A stretch of DNA of 64,000 nt from DATFVA01 sp963711455 (GCA_963711455.1 CAVQEH010000005.1:62001-126000), one strand, 5' to 3'; positions 17,977 through 28,500 are shown, counted from the stretch's first letter. Numbers and translations: made by a program. Notes: a model not told the origin generated them from the letters alone.

Positions 17977-18122
17977 TTTACTATCTCCTGGTAAATAAAA
18001 CTTTTCGCTTAAACCAAACCAATCGATGAAAAAGATGAATTATACTGCTATGGCTTATTTATAATCTGTAAATATTTTTTAATTAAATGAAATTATGTCC
18101 TATTCTATAATCAAAACAATAA

Positions 18123-18150
18123 AACAGCCCGGTTAATTCACCGGGCTGTT
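18123..18150 (-). terminator. Intrinsic terminator, near-copy of 15966-15990
   Basis: AACAGCCCGGT and ACCGGGCTGTT form an 11-base perfect stem with loop TAATTC, followed by TTATT on the minus strand. It lies 23 bases after the stop of the 938-residue secreted-protein gene. Confidence 0.88.
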
Positions 18151-18173
18151 ATAATAATTACGGGAAATAACTG

Positions 18174-20990
18174 TTACTTGGTTAAGACCATCTTCTTAAC
18201 TGCTGTGAAGTTTCTTCCGTTAGCTCCGTTTGCTTCAATTCTATATATATAAACGCCGCTTGGCAAGTTTGAAGCATTGAAGCTAATGCTATGTCCACCT
18301 GCCGGCATATTACCATTAAGAAGCGTTTTAACTTCCTGTCCAAGTATATTGAATATCTTTAACGTAACTTTTGAATCCGCAGCAAGACTGAAATTAATTT
18401 GTGTTGCCGGGTTAAACGGATTCGGGAAGTTTTGTTCGAGTGAATATACTTTTGGTACTTCTACAGATACTGAAACTTCACTGGAAAATTCTGTAGTACC
18501 ATTAAAGTCAACCTGTTTTAACCTGTAAGTATATGAACCAGGAGCAAGTGATCTATCAACAAATGAATAATTATGTATTTGAGTTGATGTTCCGTTACCC
18601 TGAACAAAACCTACAGTATTAAAACCTTGACCGGAATTTCTTTGAACTTCAAATCCCTGGTTGTTGGTTTCCGAAGCAGTTTGCCAGTTGAGAACTACAT
18701 TTCCATTATTAGCATTTGCTGTAAATGAAGTTAACTCAACAGGAACTGGATAGTAACCCATAACATAATCATCTACATACATTTCGTCTGTTGCAGCAGC
18801 TCCGAAGAAATCATTTCCGCCTAATTGCAGTGAGATGGCTGTTCCGCTGGCTCCAAGCGTCCACTGCCATTGATATATCATAGTTCCATTATACCAGTAT
18901 TGAGCAAGATCATTATCAAGATCTACCATTACCTGGTTTAAGACCCATGTATCAAAACTATATGTAAATGTTGCTGCATTATTTCCACCGGCATTTAAAG
19001 CACCAGCTCCACCGGCGTTGAAATAAACCTCTAGACCCCACTGAGAATTACTGGCGTCAAATAATGCTAAAGTGTTGAAGTAGCCGGTCTTACCTGTTGG
19101 AATATAATTATAAAAACGGATTTCATAATTACCTGTAGTATAATTAGGCATTGGATGAACTTCATCATTATTCTGAACGACTACAAATGAGTTAGTTCCA
19201 CTATAAGCATAATTGTTGGAAACATAAGCATCTTCGATAGCATCACAGGGTAAAATGCTCCACGTTGTCCAATCAGGTGTAGCCTGACATGCAAGCTGCT
19301 GACCTGCTGTGTAGGAATCGAAGTTATCCTGGAAAATTACGTTGGTTGGGTTACCACATTCATAATGATAAGAAACCGTTATATACGGTGCATTAGTCTG
19401 GTTCCAGCCATCCCAATTAATATAATAAGTTGCGCTGTTATCACGTGAATCCATACCCGCTGCAAACCAGCCATTTGCTATAGCAGCTTCAAAGTCAGCA
19501 CCGGCAGTACCGCCCATAAGATAGTTGTGCGGTCCTGTAGTGAATGTTGATGTTTCATTAGCATAAACATAAGCAAGAGTAGTGCCTGAATTATTAGTAA
19601 TTGCTGTTTTAAGTTCTGATGCAGTAGCTGTTAATGGATTTAATCCCGGTAATGGGGTCAAGCTCCAGAAGGGATAATAAGTATAGTTAACATAACCGTA
19701 GAATCTCATAGAATCTACAACTGCATCTGCAGGAACCGAACTGATATCAAACATAAACCAGCCGTCTTCTGTATTTTGTCCTCTTACTTCACTAACATCG
19801 GTTTTGTTTGTACCATCAGTTGTACCTGTCCAGTAATCTACACTTTGCGGATAGAAGTTTTCTGTTACAAAACAAAGATTCGGATTCTGCTCAGTTTGAA
19901 ATGAGAAATTAGCAGATTTATCACAAGTATCGAAATGCGCAACTACCTGCCAGGTATAGTTAGTAAAGTAATTTAACGGTGTTGGTGAAATATTCCAGGA
20001 TGAACCTGTACCGGATTGAACAAGATTGCCGTTAAAATAAAGATCGTTATTTATCATTCCCGCGGGATTTGTCCAAGACAACGTGGCTAAATTAACAGAT
20101 ACATCAGTTGCTCCATTTGCCGGATTTGGATTTGAGGCTGGTGGATACCCACATACATCATATAATTCATAAATAAAGAACGTATCATCCAAACCGGAAT
20201 TACTTTGCTCTACACCACCAATTGAGAATTTTCCAGAGATATAATCGCTGGTAGTGAATAATCCTCCTGCAATTCCATCTGTTAAATCATCACAAGCATC
20301 GTGTGCAACACCAGTTGCAGTTCCGCTTGCAATATCATACTGAATGATCATCATGCTACCGGGGCAAATTCCCCCACCCTGGTCGAATATCCAGAGATAA
20401 GGACCAGTTGGATCATAAGCAGCACCATATTGACCTGATAAGCCTGTTGTAAAAGAACCCAAATTGGCTCCGCTTCTGCTTACCAACGTTGGATTATCTG
20501 TCCAGGTACCGCACCAGAACGCATCACTAGCTTCATCATAAGCGATGAATCTAACTGCAACAGGACTTGAAATTGTACCTATCAAAGTTTTTGTAACAAA
20601 ATCCATCTGGTAAATAGTATTGGCAGCAGCGCCGCCATAAAAATAAGTTCCATCAAATGCCAGGTCTCTTAAACCTGAAACACCCGGTATTGAGAATTCT
20701 TCAATAAGGTTACCAGCCATATCATATTTATGAATCAGGTTAGTAGCCCAACGGGTCGTGTATAAATAAGTTCCGTCGAACTCTGCTCCTGCATTACCGG
20801 CAGCACCCGTAGCTGTATTAAGGTCAAACGAGAGTTCAAGATCCCACTGAGCCCTTGTTTCAGGAACAAAAGTTTTTAAAGGGGTTGGGGTTAATTCGGC
20901 AGTACCGGAAAGTTGACCGGTACCCTGTGGGTAAACAAGTGTTACGCTGATTAAAACAGCGAACAAAGCTAGTAAAAAGTTCCTCACCAT
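18174..20990 (-). CDS. T9SS-exported multidomain protein, 938 aa, mosaic
   Basis: The order of parts is: signal peptide (1-21, ending VYPQ); propeller-like module (~48-280), nearly the same as in the 682-residue protein; a fibronectin-like segment (NPNPANGATDVSVN); a module beginning ENFYPQSVDYWTGTTDGTNKTD, shared with the 738-residue protein; a lectin/laminin-G-like domain (~555-755, starting NVIFQDNFDSYTAGQQ and ending EMYVDDYVMG); the common fibronectin-like segment PVELTSFTANA; and the sorting domain NFPNPFNPATQINF...KKMVLTK. It is the longest and most composite protein of the array. The lectin-like domain suggests carbohydrate or surface binding, but no ligand can be named. Confidence 0.85.
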   Translation of the reverse strand: MVRNFLLALFAVLISVTLVYPQGTGQLSGTAELTPTPLKTFVPETRAQWDLELSFDLNTATGAAGNAGAEFDGTYLYTTRWATNLIHKYDMAGNLIEEFSIPGVSGLRDLAFDGTYFYGGAAANTIYQMDFVTKTLIGTISSPVAVRFIAYDEASDAFWCGTWTDNPTLVSRSGANLGSFTTGLSGQYGAAYDPTGPYLWIFDQGGGICPGSMMIIQYDIASGTATGVAHDACDDLTDGIAGGLFTTSDYISGKFSIGGVEQSNSGLDDTFFIYELYDVCGYPPASNPNPANGATDVSVNLATLSWTNPAGMINNDLYFNGNLVQSGTGSSWNISPTPLNYFTNYTWQVVAHFDTCDKSANFSFQTEQNPNLCFVTENFYPQSVDYWTGTTDGTNKTDVSEVRGQNTEDGWFMFDISSVPADAVVDSMRFYGYVNYTYYPFWSLTPLPGLNPLTATASELKTAITNNSGTTLAYVYANETSTFTTGPHNYLMGGTAGADFEAAIANGWFAAGMDSRDNSATYYINWDGWNQTNAPYITVSYHYECGNPTNVIFQDNFDSYTAGQQLACQATPDWTTWSILPCDAIEDAYVSNNYAYSGTNSFVVVQNNDEVHPMPNYTTGNYEIRFYNYIPTGKTGYFNTLALFDASNSQWGLEVYFNAGGAGALNAGGNNAATFTYSFDTWVLNQVMVDLDNDLAQYWYNGTMIYQWQWTLGASGTAISLQLGGNDFFGAAATDEMYVDDYVMGYYPVPVELTSFTANANNGNVVLNWQTASETNNQGFEVQRNSGQGFNTVGFVQGNGTSTQIHNYSFVDRSLAPGSYTYRLKQVDFNGTTEFSSEVSVSVEVPKVYSLEQNFPNPFNPATQINFSLAADSKVTLKIFNILGQEVKTLLNGNMPAGGHSISFNASNLPSGVYIYRIEANGANGRNFTAVKKMVLTK

Positions 20991-21560
20991 AATATTACCT
21001 CCTGGTTAAAAAAGAGTGAATTATTTTAGAGTAAACAGAACAAGCATTTATAAAAAATGAAAACCTATATTTGAATGACCTCCCTTCTGAAATTGTTATA
21101 CAAATATTTGAACTTTCAATTTTCAATAAAACAAGAAACAAAATCTTATCTTATGATGCCTGACTTTCATTTAATCAATAACCTCTTAATAAACCTATCT
21201 ATCGAAAAGATATTACATTGAATTTAAATGACACAATGGATTTGGTATATGTTGATAGGGAATTTTTTGCATCTACTGACCTCCACTAAATTTAATTGAA
21301 TGAAGGATTATTTTATCATGAAAATAAAACAAAATTAAAATTAATCCTCACTCCCTCTAAGTTATTGGAATAATCTATCAAAAATTTCCAGTAGCTACGG
21401 TAATCTTACTCAAAATAATCTAATTTATCAAGAAAAAAATAATATGGATTCAAAATTTTTTGATTGTGGGGAGGGTTAATCTATATAGCATAAAGAGATA
21501 TGGAAAGTAAAAAAATACAAGGAAAAAATAATTTGAAGAAAAGCAGTTGATATTATAAGA
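20991..21560. other. Long intergenic region without recognised gene
   Basis: About 570 AT-rich bases separate two secreted-protein genes. I see no ORF with coding character, no long repeat and no convincing structured RNA. A stretch this long before a single minus-strand gene leaves room for its promoter and upstream regulatory sites, or for eroded coding DNA. Confidence 0.5.
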
Positions 21561-21586
21561 ACAGCCCGGTTAATTCACCGGGCTGC
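21561..21586 (-). terminator. Intrinsic terminator, third near-copy
   Basis: CAGCCCGGT and ACCGGGCTG pair around TAATTC, the same stem and loop as at 18123-18150. It lies about 30 bases after the stop of the 738-residue secreted-protein gene. Confidence 0.85.
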
Positions 21587-21615
21587 AATAATATTAAGAA
21601 ACCTGAAATAACTTT

Positions 21616-23832
21616 TTATTTAGTTAATATCATCTTCTTAATCGAAGTAAAGTTGCTTCCATCTACTCCCTTAGCTTCTATCTTGTACAGGTATACTCCG
21701 CTTGTTAAACGTGAAGCATCAAATGTAACATTATGTGCACCGGCAATCATATTTCCGTTAAGGAGAGTAGTAACTTCCTGTCCGAGAATATCAAATACCT
21801 TCAGTGTTACTTTTGAATCAACCGCAAGATTGAAATCAATTTTTGTTGAAGGGTTAAATGGATTAGGATAATTCTGACTCAGAGAAAATACTTTAGGTAT
21901 ATCAACACTTACGTTAACTTCACTTGAGTAATTTGATGTACCATCAAAGTCAACCTGTCTCAACCTGTAAGTATAATTTCCTGAGGTAACGTTTTTATCA
22001 ATATAAGAATAACTATGTGTCTTAGTTGATGTACCGTTACCCTGGATGAAGCCTAATACTTCGTAACCATTACCGGAATTTCTCTGAACTTCAAATCCCT
22101 GGTTATTGGTTTCGGTAGCTGTCTGCCAGTTCAGAACAACAGAGCCGTCGTTTACATCTGCACGGAATGAAGTTAATTCTACGGGTGTAGGACTGAATGT
22201 AACTTCAATATATGGAGGATTTGCATCTGACCATCCGTCAAAATCAACAAAGTAAGTGTTGACTCCATCACGATCAATGAATCCCTGCGCAAACCATCCC
22301 TGTGAGTTATTTACTGCTGTCTGAAGATCAGAAACTGCAGTATTAACCATCAGATAGTTATGCAATCCGGTAGTAAATGTTGACTGTTCATCTGAGTAGA
22401 TGTATGCAACACTCTGATCGCTGTTTGCACCAATCTGAGCATAAATTGATGCAGCATCATCTGTAATAGGATTAACAGAACCCATCGGAGTTGAACTCCA
22501 GTATGGCCAGTTTGTTGCATTTACATAACCAAAGAACCTGACCGAATCTATCGTTGATTGCGGTGGGATTGCACTGACGTCATAAGCAGCCCAGCCGTAA
22601 TTAGGAAATTCAGTGTTTATTCCACCGTCAGTTTTTGTTGTACCTTCAGTAGTTCCGGTCCACATTGATGCACTCTGTGGGTAAAAATCCACAACCATCA
22701 AATTAGGATCCTGTTCTGTTTTGAAAGTCCAATTGTCTCCCTGTTTGGAGCAGGTATCATTGTGACTTACTACATACCAATGATAGGTAGTAAAATATGA
22801 GAGTCCACCACCTGTTGGCCAGGATGTAATTGGCGCACCACTATATACTTCTGTGACATTTCCGGTTGGACCAAACCATACATCAATTGAAACAGCATCT
22901 GAACCGTTTGTCCACGTTAATGTTGTTCCATTTATACTTATATCAGTTGTTCCTGAAGGAGGATTTGGATTGCTTGCCGTCTCTACAGGACAAGGTGCTA
23001 CAGATGGAATAGCGAATGGAGCTATCTGATCACCCCAGGCGTAAACCAGGGTTGAGTTACCAGTTGTTTTATCCATCGTTCTTAATTCACCTTCGCCTAA
23101 ATCAGAATTGAATGCGGCAAGATAAATTGTTCCTGTTGCGAAATCATAGCTCATTCCCTGTCCAAAGTTAGGTGTAAAGCCTACATAACCTAAAGTGGTA
23201 AGAGCTGCTGTATTGACATCGATTATATAACCATTTGCAGCACCGGGAGTTATATCTACATCGTAGGCATAACAGGTACCATTTTCATCAAAACACAAAT
23301 CTATCATTAAACCGGTAATTGCCGGTGAGAAAGCTCCGATTAATGTCGCTGTTAATGTGTTTACATCAAAAGAATATAAACTGGCAGCAGATACTATATA
23401 ATAGATACCGTTTGCAGGATTATATGCCAATCCATCTGGCTGATCAGAACCCATGCCTGTAACGCTTCCGATTAAAGTACAGGTTCCTGAACCCGGATCG
23501 AACAAATATAAAGTAACCGGCGGTCCTACATCTATTAAATAATAATTACCATCTCCACCTTGACACATAGATGCAGCAAAAACAGGTGAAGTAAAAGAGC
23601 CCAAAGTTGTAAATGGTGTACCAGCAGGTATTGGAATAGAAATATTACTGCTTGTACTGTTATCATTTGCATAAGCAATACTTGACCCCAGTGGTGGTGC
23701 ACCATACTGAACATGGCTATGTGCTTTATTGAATGGGGCTTTTCCTGTTGAAAGTGAAGATTGCTGTGCATTGATAGTGCAGAAAGCAAATAAAAGAAGA
23801 ATTCCTAACGTAAAATGAAACGTTTTTTTCAT
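21616..23832 (-). CDS. T9SS-exported protein, 738 aa, DUF4394/propeller-like
   Basis: The signal peptide covers residues 1-22 (ending INAQ). Residues ~70-285 contain propeller-like repeats built around GSFTSPVFAASMCQGGDGNYYLIDVG, LAYNPANGIYYIV and MSYDFATGTIYLAAFN. A fibronectin-like segment (NPNPPSGTTDISING) and the module FYPQSASMWTGTTEGTTKTD follow; both are shared with the 938-residue protein. Then come the common segment PVELTSFRADV and the sorting domain NYPNPFNPSTKIDF...KKMILTK. No catalytic residues are recognised. It is the first member of the array in the direction of transcription. Confidence 0.85.
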   Translation of the reverse strand: MKKTFHFTLGILLLFAFCTINAQQSSLSTGKAPFNKAHSHVQYGAPPLGSSIAYANDNSTSSNISIPIPAGTPFTTLGSFTSPVFAASMCQGGDGNYYLIDVGPPVTLYLFDPGSGTCTLIGSVTGMGSDQPDGLAYNPANGIYYIVSAASLYSFDVNTLTATLIGAFSPAITGLMIDLCFDENGTCYAYDVDITPGAANGYIIDVNTAALTTLGYVGFTPNFGQGMSYDFATGTIYLAAFNSDLGEGELRTMDKTTGNSTLVYAWGDQIAPFAIPSVAPCPVETASNPNPPSGTTDISINGTTLTWTNGSDAVSIDVWFGPTGNVTEVYSGAPITSWPTGGGLSYFTTYHWYVVSHNDTCSKQGDNWTFKTEQDPNLMVVDFYPQSASMWTGTTEGTTKTDGGINTEFPNYGWAAYDVSAIPPQSTIDSVRFFGYVNATNWPYWSSTPMGSVNPITDDAASIYAQIGANSDQSVAYIYSDEQSTFTTGLHNYLMVNTAVSDLQTAVNNSQGWFAQGFIDRDGVNTYFVDFDGWSDANPPYIEVTFSPTPVELTSFRADVNDGSVVLNWQTATETNNQGFEVQRNSGNGYEVLGFIQGNGTSTKTHSYSYIDKNVTSGNYTYRLRQVDFDGTSNYSSEVNVSVDIPKVFSLSQNYPNPFNPSTKIDFNLAVDSKVTLKVFDILGQEVTTLLNGNMIAGAHNVTFDASRLTSGVYLYKIEAKGVDGSNFTSIKKMILTK

Positions 23833-24388
23833 TACGTACTCCTCATATGGGTGAATAAATATAGTTGATTAAAATAACTTAAAACACACATTGGTTAAAC
23901 GAATCTCGGAAAATTAGAATATCACCTCCTAACGAAAGTAAAAATTTAATACTTAAATATTTTCTTAATTAATTTTAATAAAAAAAGTAAATCTATTATG
24001 ATAGATTTAACTAACAATTATCTGAAACAGGTAATAATAATATGTAGTGGAATCTGAATTTAAAAATGACTTGGTATTGTAATATCAGAAAAAGGGAACT
24101 TAAATTTTTATTCACTTACCAACGATCTCCGATAATATCAATTATTGATGGAGCAATACTAATCTCTAGAAATAATGACAAACAATATAATCTTCAATCC
24201 CTCTATTCTTCCGAACAATAAGGTTGAAATGATTTTTTAATTACTCTCAGTAATGAAGACAACGTTAAATAAATTTATTCAATATAGCAAGCAAAAAAAA
24301 AAGTTTTTTTATTATTTTTTAATTAATTTCAAGTCAGATGCTATACAAGGAAAATAACGGAATTAAATTGATACAGATCACTTAATAT
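23833..24388. other. Intergenic region without recognised gene
   Basis: This AT-rich spacer separates purE from the T9SS array. It includes A/T homopolymer runs near 24295-24320 but no ORF, RNA or repeat that I can support. The promoter of the 738-residue secreted-protein gene should lie at its left end. Confidence 0.5.
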
Positions 24389-24886
24389 TTATTTTTTTAG
24401 GTGAATATTTTTATTTTTATTCATTGATGATTCTTCAAGCTTCTTTTTATAAGCTATGATTTTCTTTTGAAGTAAATCATCGTTAACCCCTAAAATCTGT
24501 ACTGCCAGTAAGCCGGCGTTCTTTGCCTGGTTGATGCCGACTGTTGCTACGGGAACTCCTCCCGGCATCTGGACAATTGAGAGAAGAGAATCGAGTCCAT
24601 CCAATGATTTGGATTTTACTGGTACACCTATAACAGGTAACGGTGAATGAGCGGCAGTCATTCCTGGTAAATGTGCGGCTCCGCCTGCGCCTGCTATAAT
24701 TACTTTGATACCTTTTTCATGTGCAGTGGAACCATACTCAGCCATATATTTTGGAGTACGATGTGCAGATACAATTTTTATTTCAAATGGAATCTCAAAC
24801 TCTTTTAATATGTCTGCAGCTTCCTGCATAACAGGTAAATCTGAATCACTCCCCATTATAATTCCTACTAAAGGTTTACTTGCCAT
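24389..24886 (-). CDS. purE: N5-carboxyaminoimidazole ribonucleotide mutase
   Basis: PurE moves the carboxyl group of N5-CAIR to give CAIR in purine synthesis. The 165-residue protein has GSDSDLPVM near the N-terminus, the conserved SAHRTPKYMAEYG, and GAGGAAHLPGMTAAHS. These match class I PurE, which depends on PurK. purK lies 43 bases upstream on the same strand, so the pair forms one unit. The C-terminal ~20 residues are lysine-rich and variable. It is the last gene of the operon. Confidence 0.96.
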   Translation of the reverse strand: MASKPLVGIIMGSDSDLPVMQEAADILKEFEIPFEIKIVSAHRTPKYMAEYGSTAHEKGIKVIIAGAGGAAHLPGMTAAHSPLPVIGVPVKSKSLDGLDSLLSIVQMPGGVPVATVGINQAKNAGLLAVQILGVNDDLLQKKIIAYKKKLEESSMNKNKNIHLKK

Positions 24887-24929
24887 TATAAAGTTCCTCT
24901 GATGATTTTTAAATTTTAAAAAAATAAAA

Positions 24930-26069
24930 CTATATATAAGTTGATTTTTCCACTTCTTTTGCCTGGGTAAGAATACTTTTTAAATTATTACCGGTTATCG
25001 TTATATGGCCCATCTTTCTTCCCAGTCTGGATTTCGCTTTTCCGTAAATATGCAGATGAACAACATCATTTTTCAAAGCTTCATTATAATTTTCAACTGT
25101 CCCTGCTCCTTCTTTTTTGCCAAGCAGGTTTATCATAACCGCATAGGGTTTCACCATTTCTGTTGAACCGAGTGGAAGATTTAAAACAGCGCGGATATGA
25201 TTTTCAAACTGTGAAGTTATACACCCTTCAATCGTGTAATGACCTGAATTATGAGGACGAGGCGCCATTTCATTTACCAGGAGTTTATTATTTTTCGTTA
25301 TAAATAATTCTATTCCGAATATCCCAAATCCTTTAACCGCTTCAACTGATTTTACAGCAATATCTTCGGCTTCTTTCAAATATTTTTTTTCAATCCGGGC
25401 TGGAGCAATAACAGTATGGCAAATATGTTTCTTCTGGATTGTTTCAACAACGGGATATGATTTTATTTCATTTTTTGTCCGGACAATCATAACCGCTAAT
25501 TCTTTTTTGAAATCTATGAACTCTTCGGCCATTAATTCTGAATGTCTTTCGGAAAGTCGTTTAATTCCGTCTGCATAACTTTCTAAATCGGTTACCAAAG
25601 CATTGCCATACCCGTCATATCCCATCTTTCTAGATTTCAGAATAAACTTTTCACCAAGCTTTTTAGAAATTTTTTTATAATTGAGTGATGATTTCACCTC
25701 AATAAAATCGGGAACAGGAATACCGTTTCGTCTCATTGTTTTTTTTTGGATATACTTATCCTGTATCAATGAAATTGTTTTAGAGGTTGGCAAAACTTTC
25801 TTCCGAAGTTTCTTTTCAATGAATTCCAGGTCCTGATAATCAATAAATTCATTTTCAAGAGTAATAACATCACAGCCCTGAGCAAATTCCCGGACAAGAT
25901 CTTTATCATCAACCCATCCCACAAATTCATGTTCCGTTAATTGCCCGGCTGGCGATTGAAATTCTTTTTCAAGTATCGCTACTTCGAATCCTAATTTATA
26001 TGCCTGGTAAGCCGACATACGCGCCAACTGACCTCCGCCAAGTATGCCGATTCTTAGTCGTTTTTTCAT
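24930..26069 (-). CDS. purK: 5-(carboxyamino)imidazole ribonucleotide synthase
   Basis: PurK is the ATP-grasp enzyme that makes N5-CAIR from AIR, bicarbonate and ATP. GILGGGQLARM opens the N-terminal domain. The ATP-grasp core includes FILKSRKMGYDGYGNALV and AEEFIDFKKELAVMIVR, and the active-site loop is VNEMAPRPHNSGHYTIEGC. The 379 residues match the family. It lies between comEC and purE, 37 bases after the comEC stop, so purine synthesis genes share a transcript with housekeeping and competence genes. Confidence 0.96.
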   Translation of the reverse strand: MKKRLRIGILGGGQLARMSAYQAYKLGFEVAILEKEFQSPAGQLTEHEFVGWVDDKDLVREFAQGCDVITLENEFIDYQDLEFIEKKLRKKVLPTSKTISLIQDKYIQKKTMRRNGIPVPDFIEVKSSLNYKKISKKLGEKFILKSRKMGYDGYGNALVTDLESYADGIKRLSERHSELMAEEFIDFKKELAVMIVRTKNEIKSYPVVETIQKKHICHTVIAPARIEKKYLKEAEDIAVKSVEAVKGFGIFGIELFITKNNKLLVNEMAPRPHNSGHYTIEGCITSQFENHIRAVLNLPLGSTEMVKPYAVMINLLGKKEGAGTVENYNEALKNDVVHLHIYGKAKSRLGRKMGHITITGNNLKSILTQAKEVEKSTYI

Positions 26070-26106
26070 TCAATTATATAAAATAAGTTTATTACTGTCC
26101 TTCAAT

Positions 26107-28500
26107 TTAATAATTATTTTTCCAATCAATTTTGTCGATTGTAATTCCATCGGATTGAAGCAGAACCCCGCCTTCTTTATCAGTTCTGTAAATAAGTGAA
26201 TTCGAATTGTTTAATCTATCAATTACCTCTTCTGCCGGATGTCTGAATTTGTTTTTAATACCGCAGCTAACAAGGCTTATATCGGGAGAAGTTACAGAAA
26301 TAAATTCCGGTGAAGAGCCCGATTTACTTCCATGATGCCCTACTTTCAGAACATCTACATTAAGAAAGTCTTTATATTTATTTTGATAAAATCTTTCTCC
26401 TTTCTTTCCAAGATCCCCGGTAAAAAGGAATGAAGTGTTCCCATAATCAATTTTTAATAGTCCACTCCTGTCATTTGAGGAAAGAGTGGAAGAGGATTCA
26501 TATAAGCTGTCATTTAAAATAAAAATCAACGTATTACTAATTCTAATTTCTTTTTTTGAGTAGTACTCAATGGGAATATTCTTTTCCATCAAATATTTTT
26601 CAAATCGTAAATCTTTTTTCATCTGACTATCCGGCGGCGGCTTAAAAATTTTCCTGATTTTTCCATTCTCAATTAGTGAAACAAATCCCCCATAATGGTC
26701 GGCATCTATATGAGAAACGAAACCGTAATCAATATTATCTATCCCAAGCTTGTTCAGCAAAGGAAGAATTATTCTTTCTCCATTATCAAAAGTTGGGGTA
26801 GCATCACCAGCATCGATTAAAGCCGTCTTACTATCAGGAAATTTAATAAGAAAGGAATCACCCTGACCAACGTCAATCATATAAACATTCAATTTATTTT
26901 TTGCAAGTAGTTCAGTGTCATCAAGAGTTGAGTAGAGGATAATATTACCAAATATCAGCAGGACAAAAATCACTTTTGCCCTAACTGAAGATAAATACTT
27001 CACAAGAAATATTCCTGCCAGAATGAACAAGTAAAAAATCATCGCATCAGTTGAAGTATAATTTTTTATTTCGATAAATGCGTATTTCAGACTTCCCGCA
27101 AATTCGACAATTTTAAAAAGTAAATGTGAAAAAAAATTATTGGCAGAAGCAAAAACAGAAGCAGCCCAGATGGCAACCGGAAATAATGCAATTGAAGTTA
27201 TCGCTGTCCCTATAATAATCCCTACTAAAGGAATTACAACCAGGTTAGCGAAAATTGCAACTATTGAGAATTTGCCAAAATAATTTAATGTAAATGGTAA
27301 AGTTCCAATCTGTGCACTTACTGAAACTGCAGCAAATAACAGAATATATTTCACTGCATTATTTTTTATTCCTAATTTTATAATACCACGACTAATTATT
27401 GGATAAAAATATGCAATTGATAAAACAGCAGAAAATGATAATTGAAATCCGGGGTTAAAAACCTCCGATGGATTAATTGTAAGGATTAAAAGAGCAGCAA
27501 CTGCAAGAGAGTTGTAAATATTTGTTGTCCGGTTTGAAAGAAAAGCCAATATAATAATAATCGACATAACTGAAGCTCTGAACACTGAAGCAGGAACTCC
27601 TGTTATCAACATGAATAATAGTACGCCGGTTATCGTTAAGATTGACCTGAGATAAAGATTCAACCTTCCGAAAAGTGCAAAAAATATTAAAGCAATAAAT
27701 CCAACGTGTAAACCGGACACAGCGAGTATATGCACTACCCCGGCATTAATAAATTGGGTTTTTGTTTCAAAATTAATATCACTCCTGTCAGCCAGAAGCA
27801 ATCCTTTTAATAACGCAGCAGTTTCTTTAGTATGTAATTTAGTAATTACATGGTTAAGGTTTTTTCTTATTGAAAATATTGCATTTTTAAAAAGGTCAGT
27901 CTCTTTATCGAGTACAGTAATATCATTCAATTTTCGAATTGTTACTGTACCGCTAATATTTTTTGAATGAAGATATTTGTTGTAATCAAATTCCCATGGG
28001 TTGCGTTCTTCCCTGCCCTTCCGATAGGTGCCTATAATTTTAATTTTGTTGCCGGGTAAAAGCCTGTTAAATATCTCATTTGATTTTACATCGGATAATT
28101 TACACAGAAGGTTTACCTGGGTTTCAATCTTTTTTGATGCACAAATTGAATCCGTTTTTAGTAAAAATGAAAAGCCGTCTTTCCCCGGTAAATCAATATT
28201 TTCTACATTGCCATAAGCGGTAAATTCTTTTAAAACATAAATAGAGTCTGGAATAAAGCATCTGTTTAACTGCTGGATATTTTCAGAAGTATACCCTATA
28301 AATGAGCCAATTAATAAAAGTAAAATTGATGAAACTGCCTGGGAAGATTTCTTTTTTTCAAAAATGAAAATTAAAAGAAAAACAAACAGCGTGATTCCAA
28401 TTATTAACAGGTTTAAACTTAAACTAAAAGAAAAATAAGATTGAAGGACAATCCCTGCTATAAAAAACAAAGTGAATTTTATAACCGGGTAATCTTTCAT
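26107..28500 (-). CDS. comEC: ComEC/Rec2 family DNA-uptake channel
   Basis: This inner-membrane protein carries incoming single-stranded DNA into the cytoplasm during transformation. The 797-residue protein has the full three-part layout: N-terminal membrane and OB region (DUF4131-like, ~1-200), the central multi-spanning competence domain (~220-500, with ILAVSGLHVGFIALIFFALF), and a C-terminal metallo-beta-lactamase-like domain. The last part shows DVGQGDSFLIKF, LIDAGD, SHIDADHYGG and VLKVGHHGSKSGSS, so the nuclease-like site is intact. The start overlaps the upstream metalloenzyme gene by four bases. No other competence gene is visible. Confidence 0.93.
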   Translation of the reverse strand: MKDYPVIKFTLFFIAGIVLQSYFSFSLSLNLLIIGITLFVFLLIFIFEKKKSSQAVSSILLLLIGSFIGYTSENIQQLNRCFIPDSIYVLKEFTAYGNVENIDLPGKDGFSFLLKTDSICASKKIETQVNLLCKLSDVKSNEIFNRLLPGNKIKIIGTYRKGREERNPWEFDYNKYLHSKNISGTVTIRKLNDITVLDKETDLFKNAIFSIRKNLNHVITKLHTKETAALLKGLLLADRSDINFETKTQFINAGVVHILAVSGLHVGFIALIFFALFGRLNLYLRSILTITGVLLFMLITGVPASVFRASVMSIIIILAFLSNRTTNIYNSLAVAALLILTINPSEVFNPGFQLSFSAVLSIAYFYPIISRGIIKLGIKNNAVKYILLFAAVSVSAQIGTLPFTLNYFGKFSIVAIFANLVVIPLVGIIIGTAITSIALFPVAIWAASVFASANNFFSHLLFKIVEFAGSLKYAFIEIKNYTSTDAMIFYLFILAGIFLVKYLSSVRAKVIFVLLIFGNIILYSTLDDTELLAKNKLNVYMIDVGQGDSFLIKFPDSKTALIDAGDATPTFDNGERIILPLLNKLGIDNIDYGFVSHIDADHYGGFVSLIENGKIRKIFKPPPDSQMKKDLRFEKYLMEKNIPIEYYSKKEIRISNTLIFILNDSLYESSSTLSSNDRSGLLKIDYGNTSFLFTGDLGKKGERFYQNKYKDFLNVDVLKVGHHGSKSGSSPEFISVTSPDISLVSCGIKNKFRHPAEEVIDRLNNSNSLIYRTDKEGGVLLQSDGITIDKIDWKNNY

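Noticed and set aside
11226..23832. Repeated DNA segments across the region that could suggest a repeat array or CRISPR
   Set aside because: The repeats fall in frame within the N-terminal modules and sorting domains of secreted-protein genes and have no regular spacer length; they are shared protein modules.
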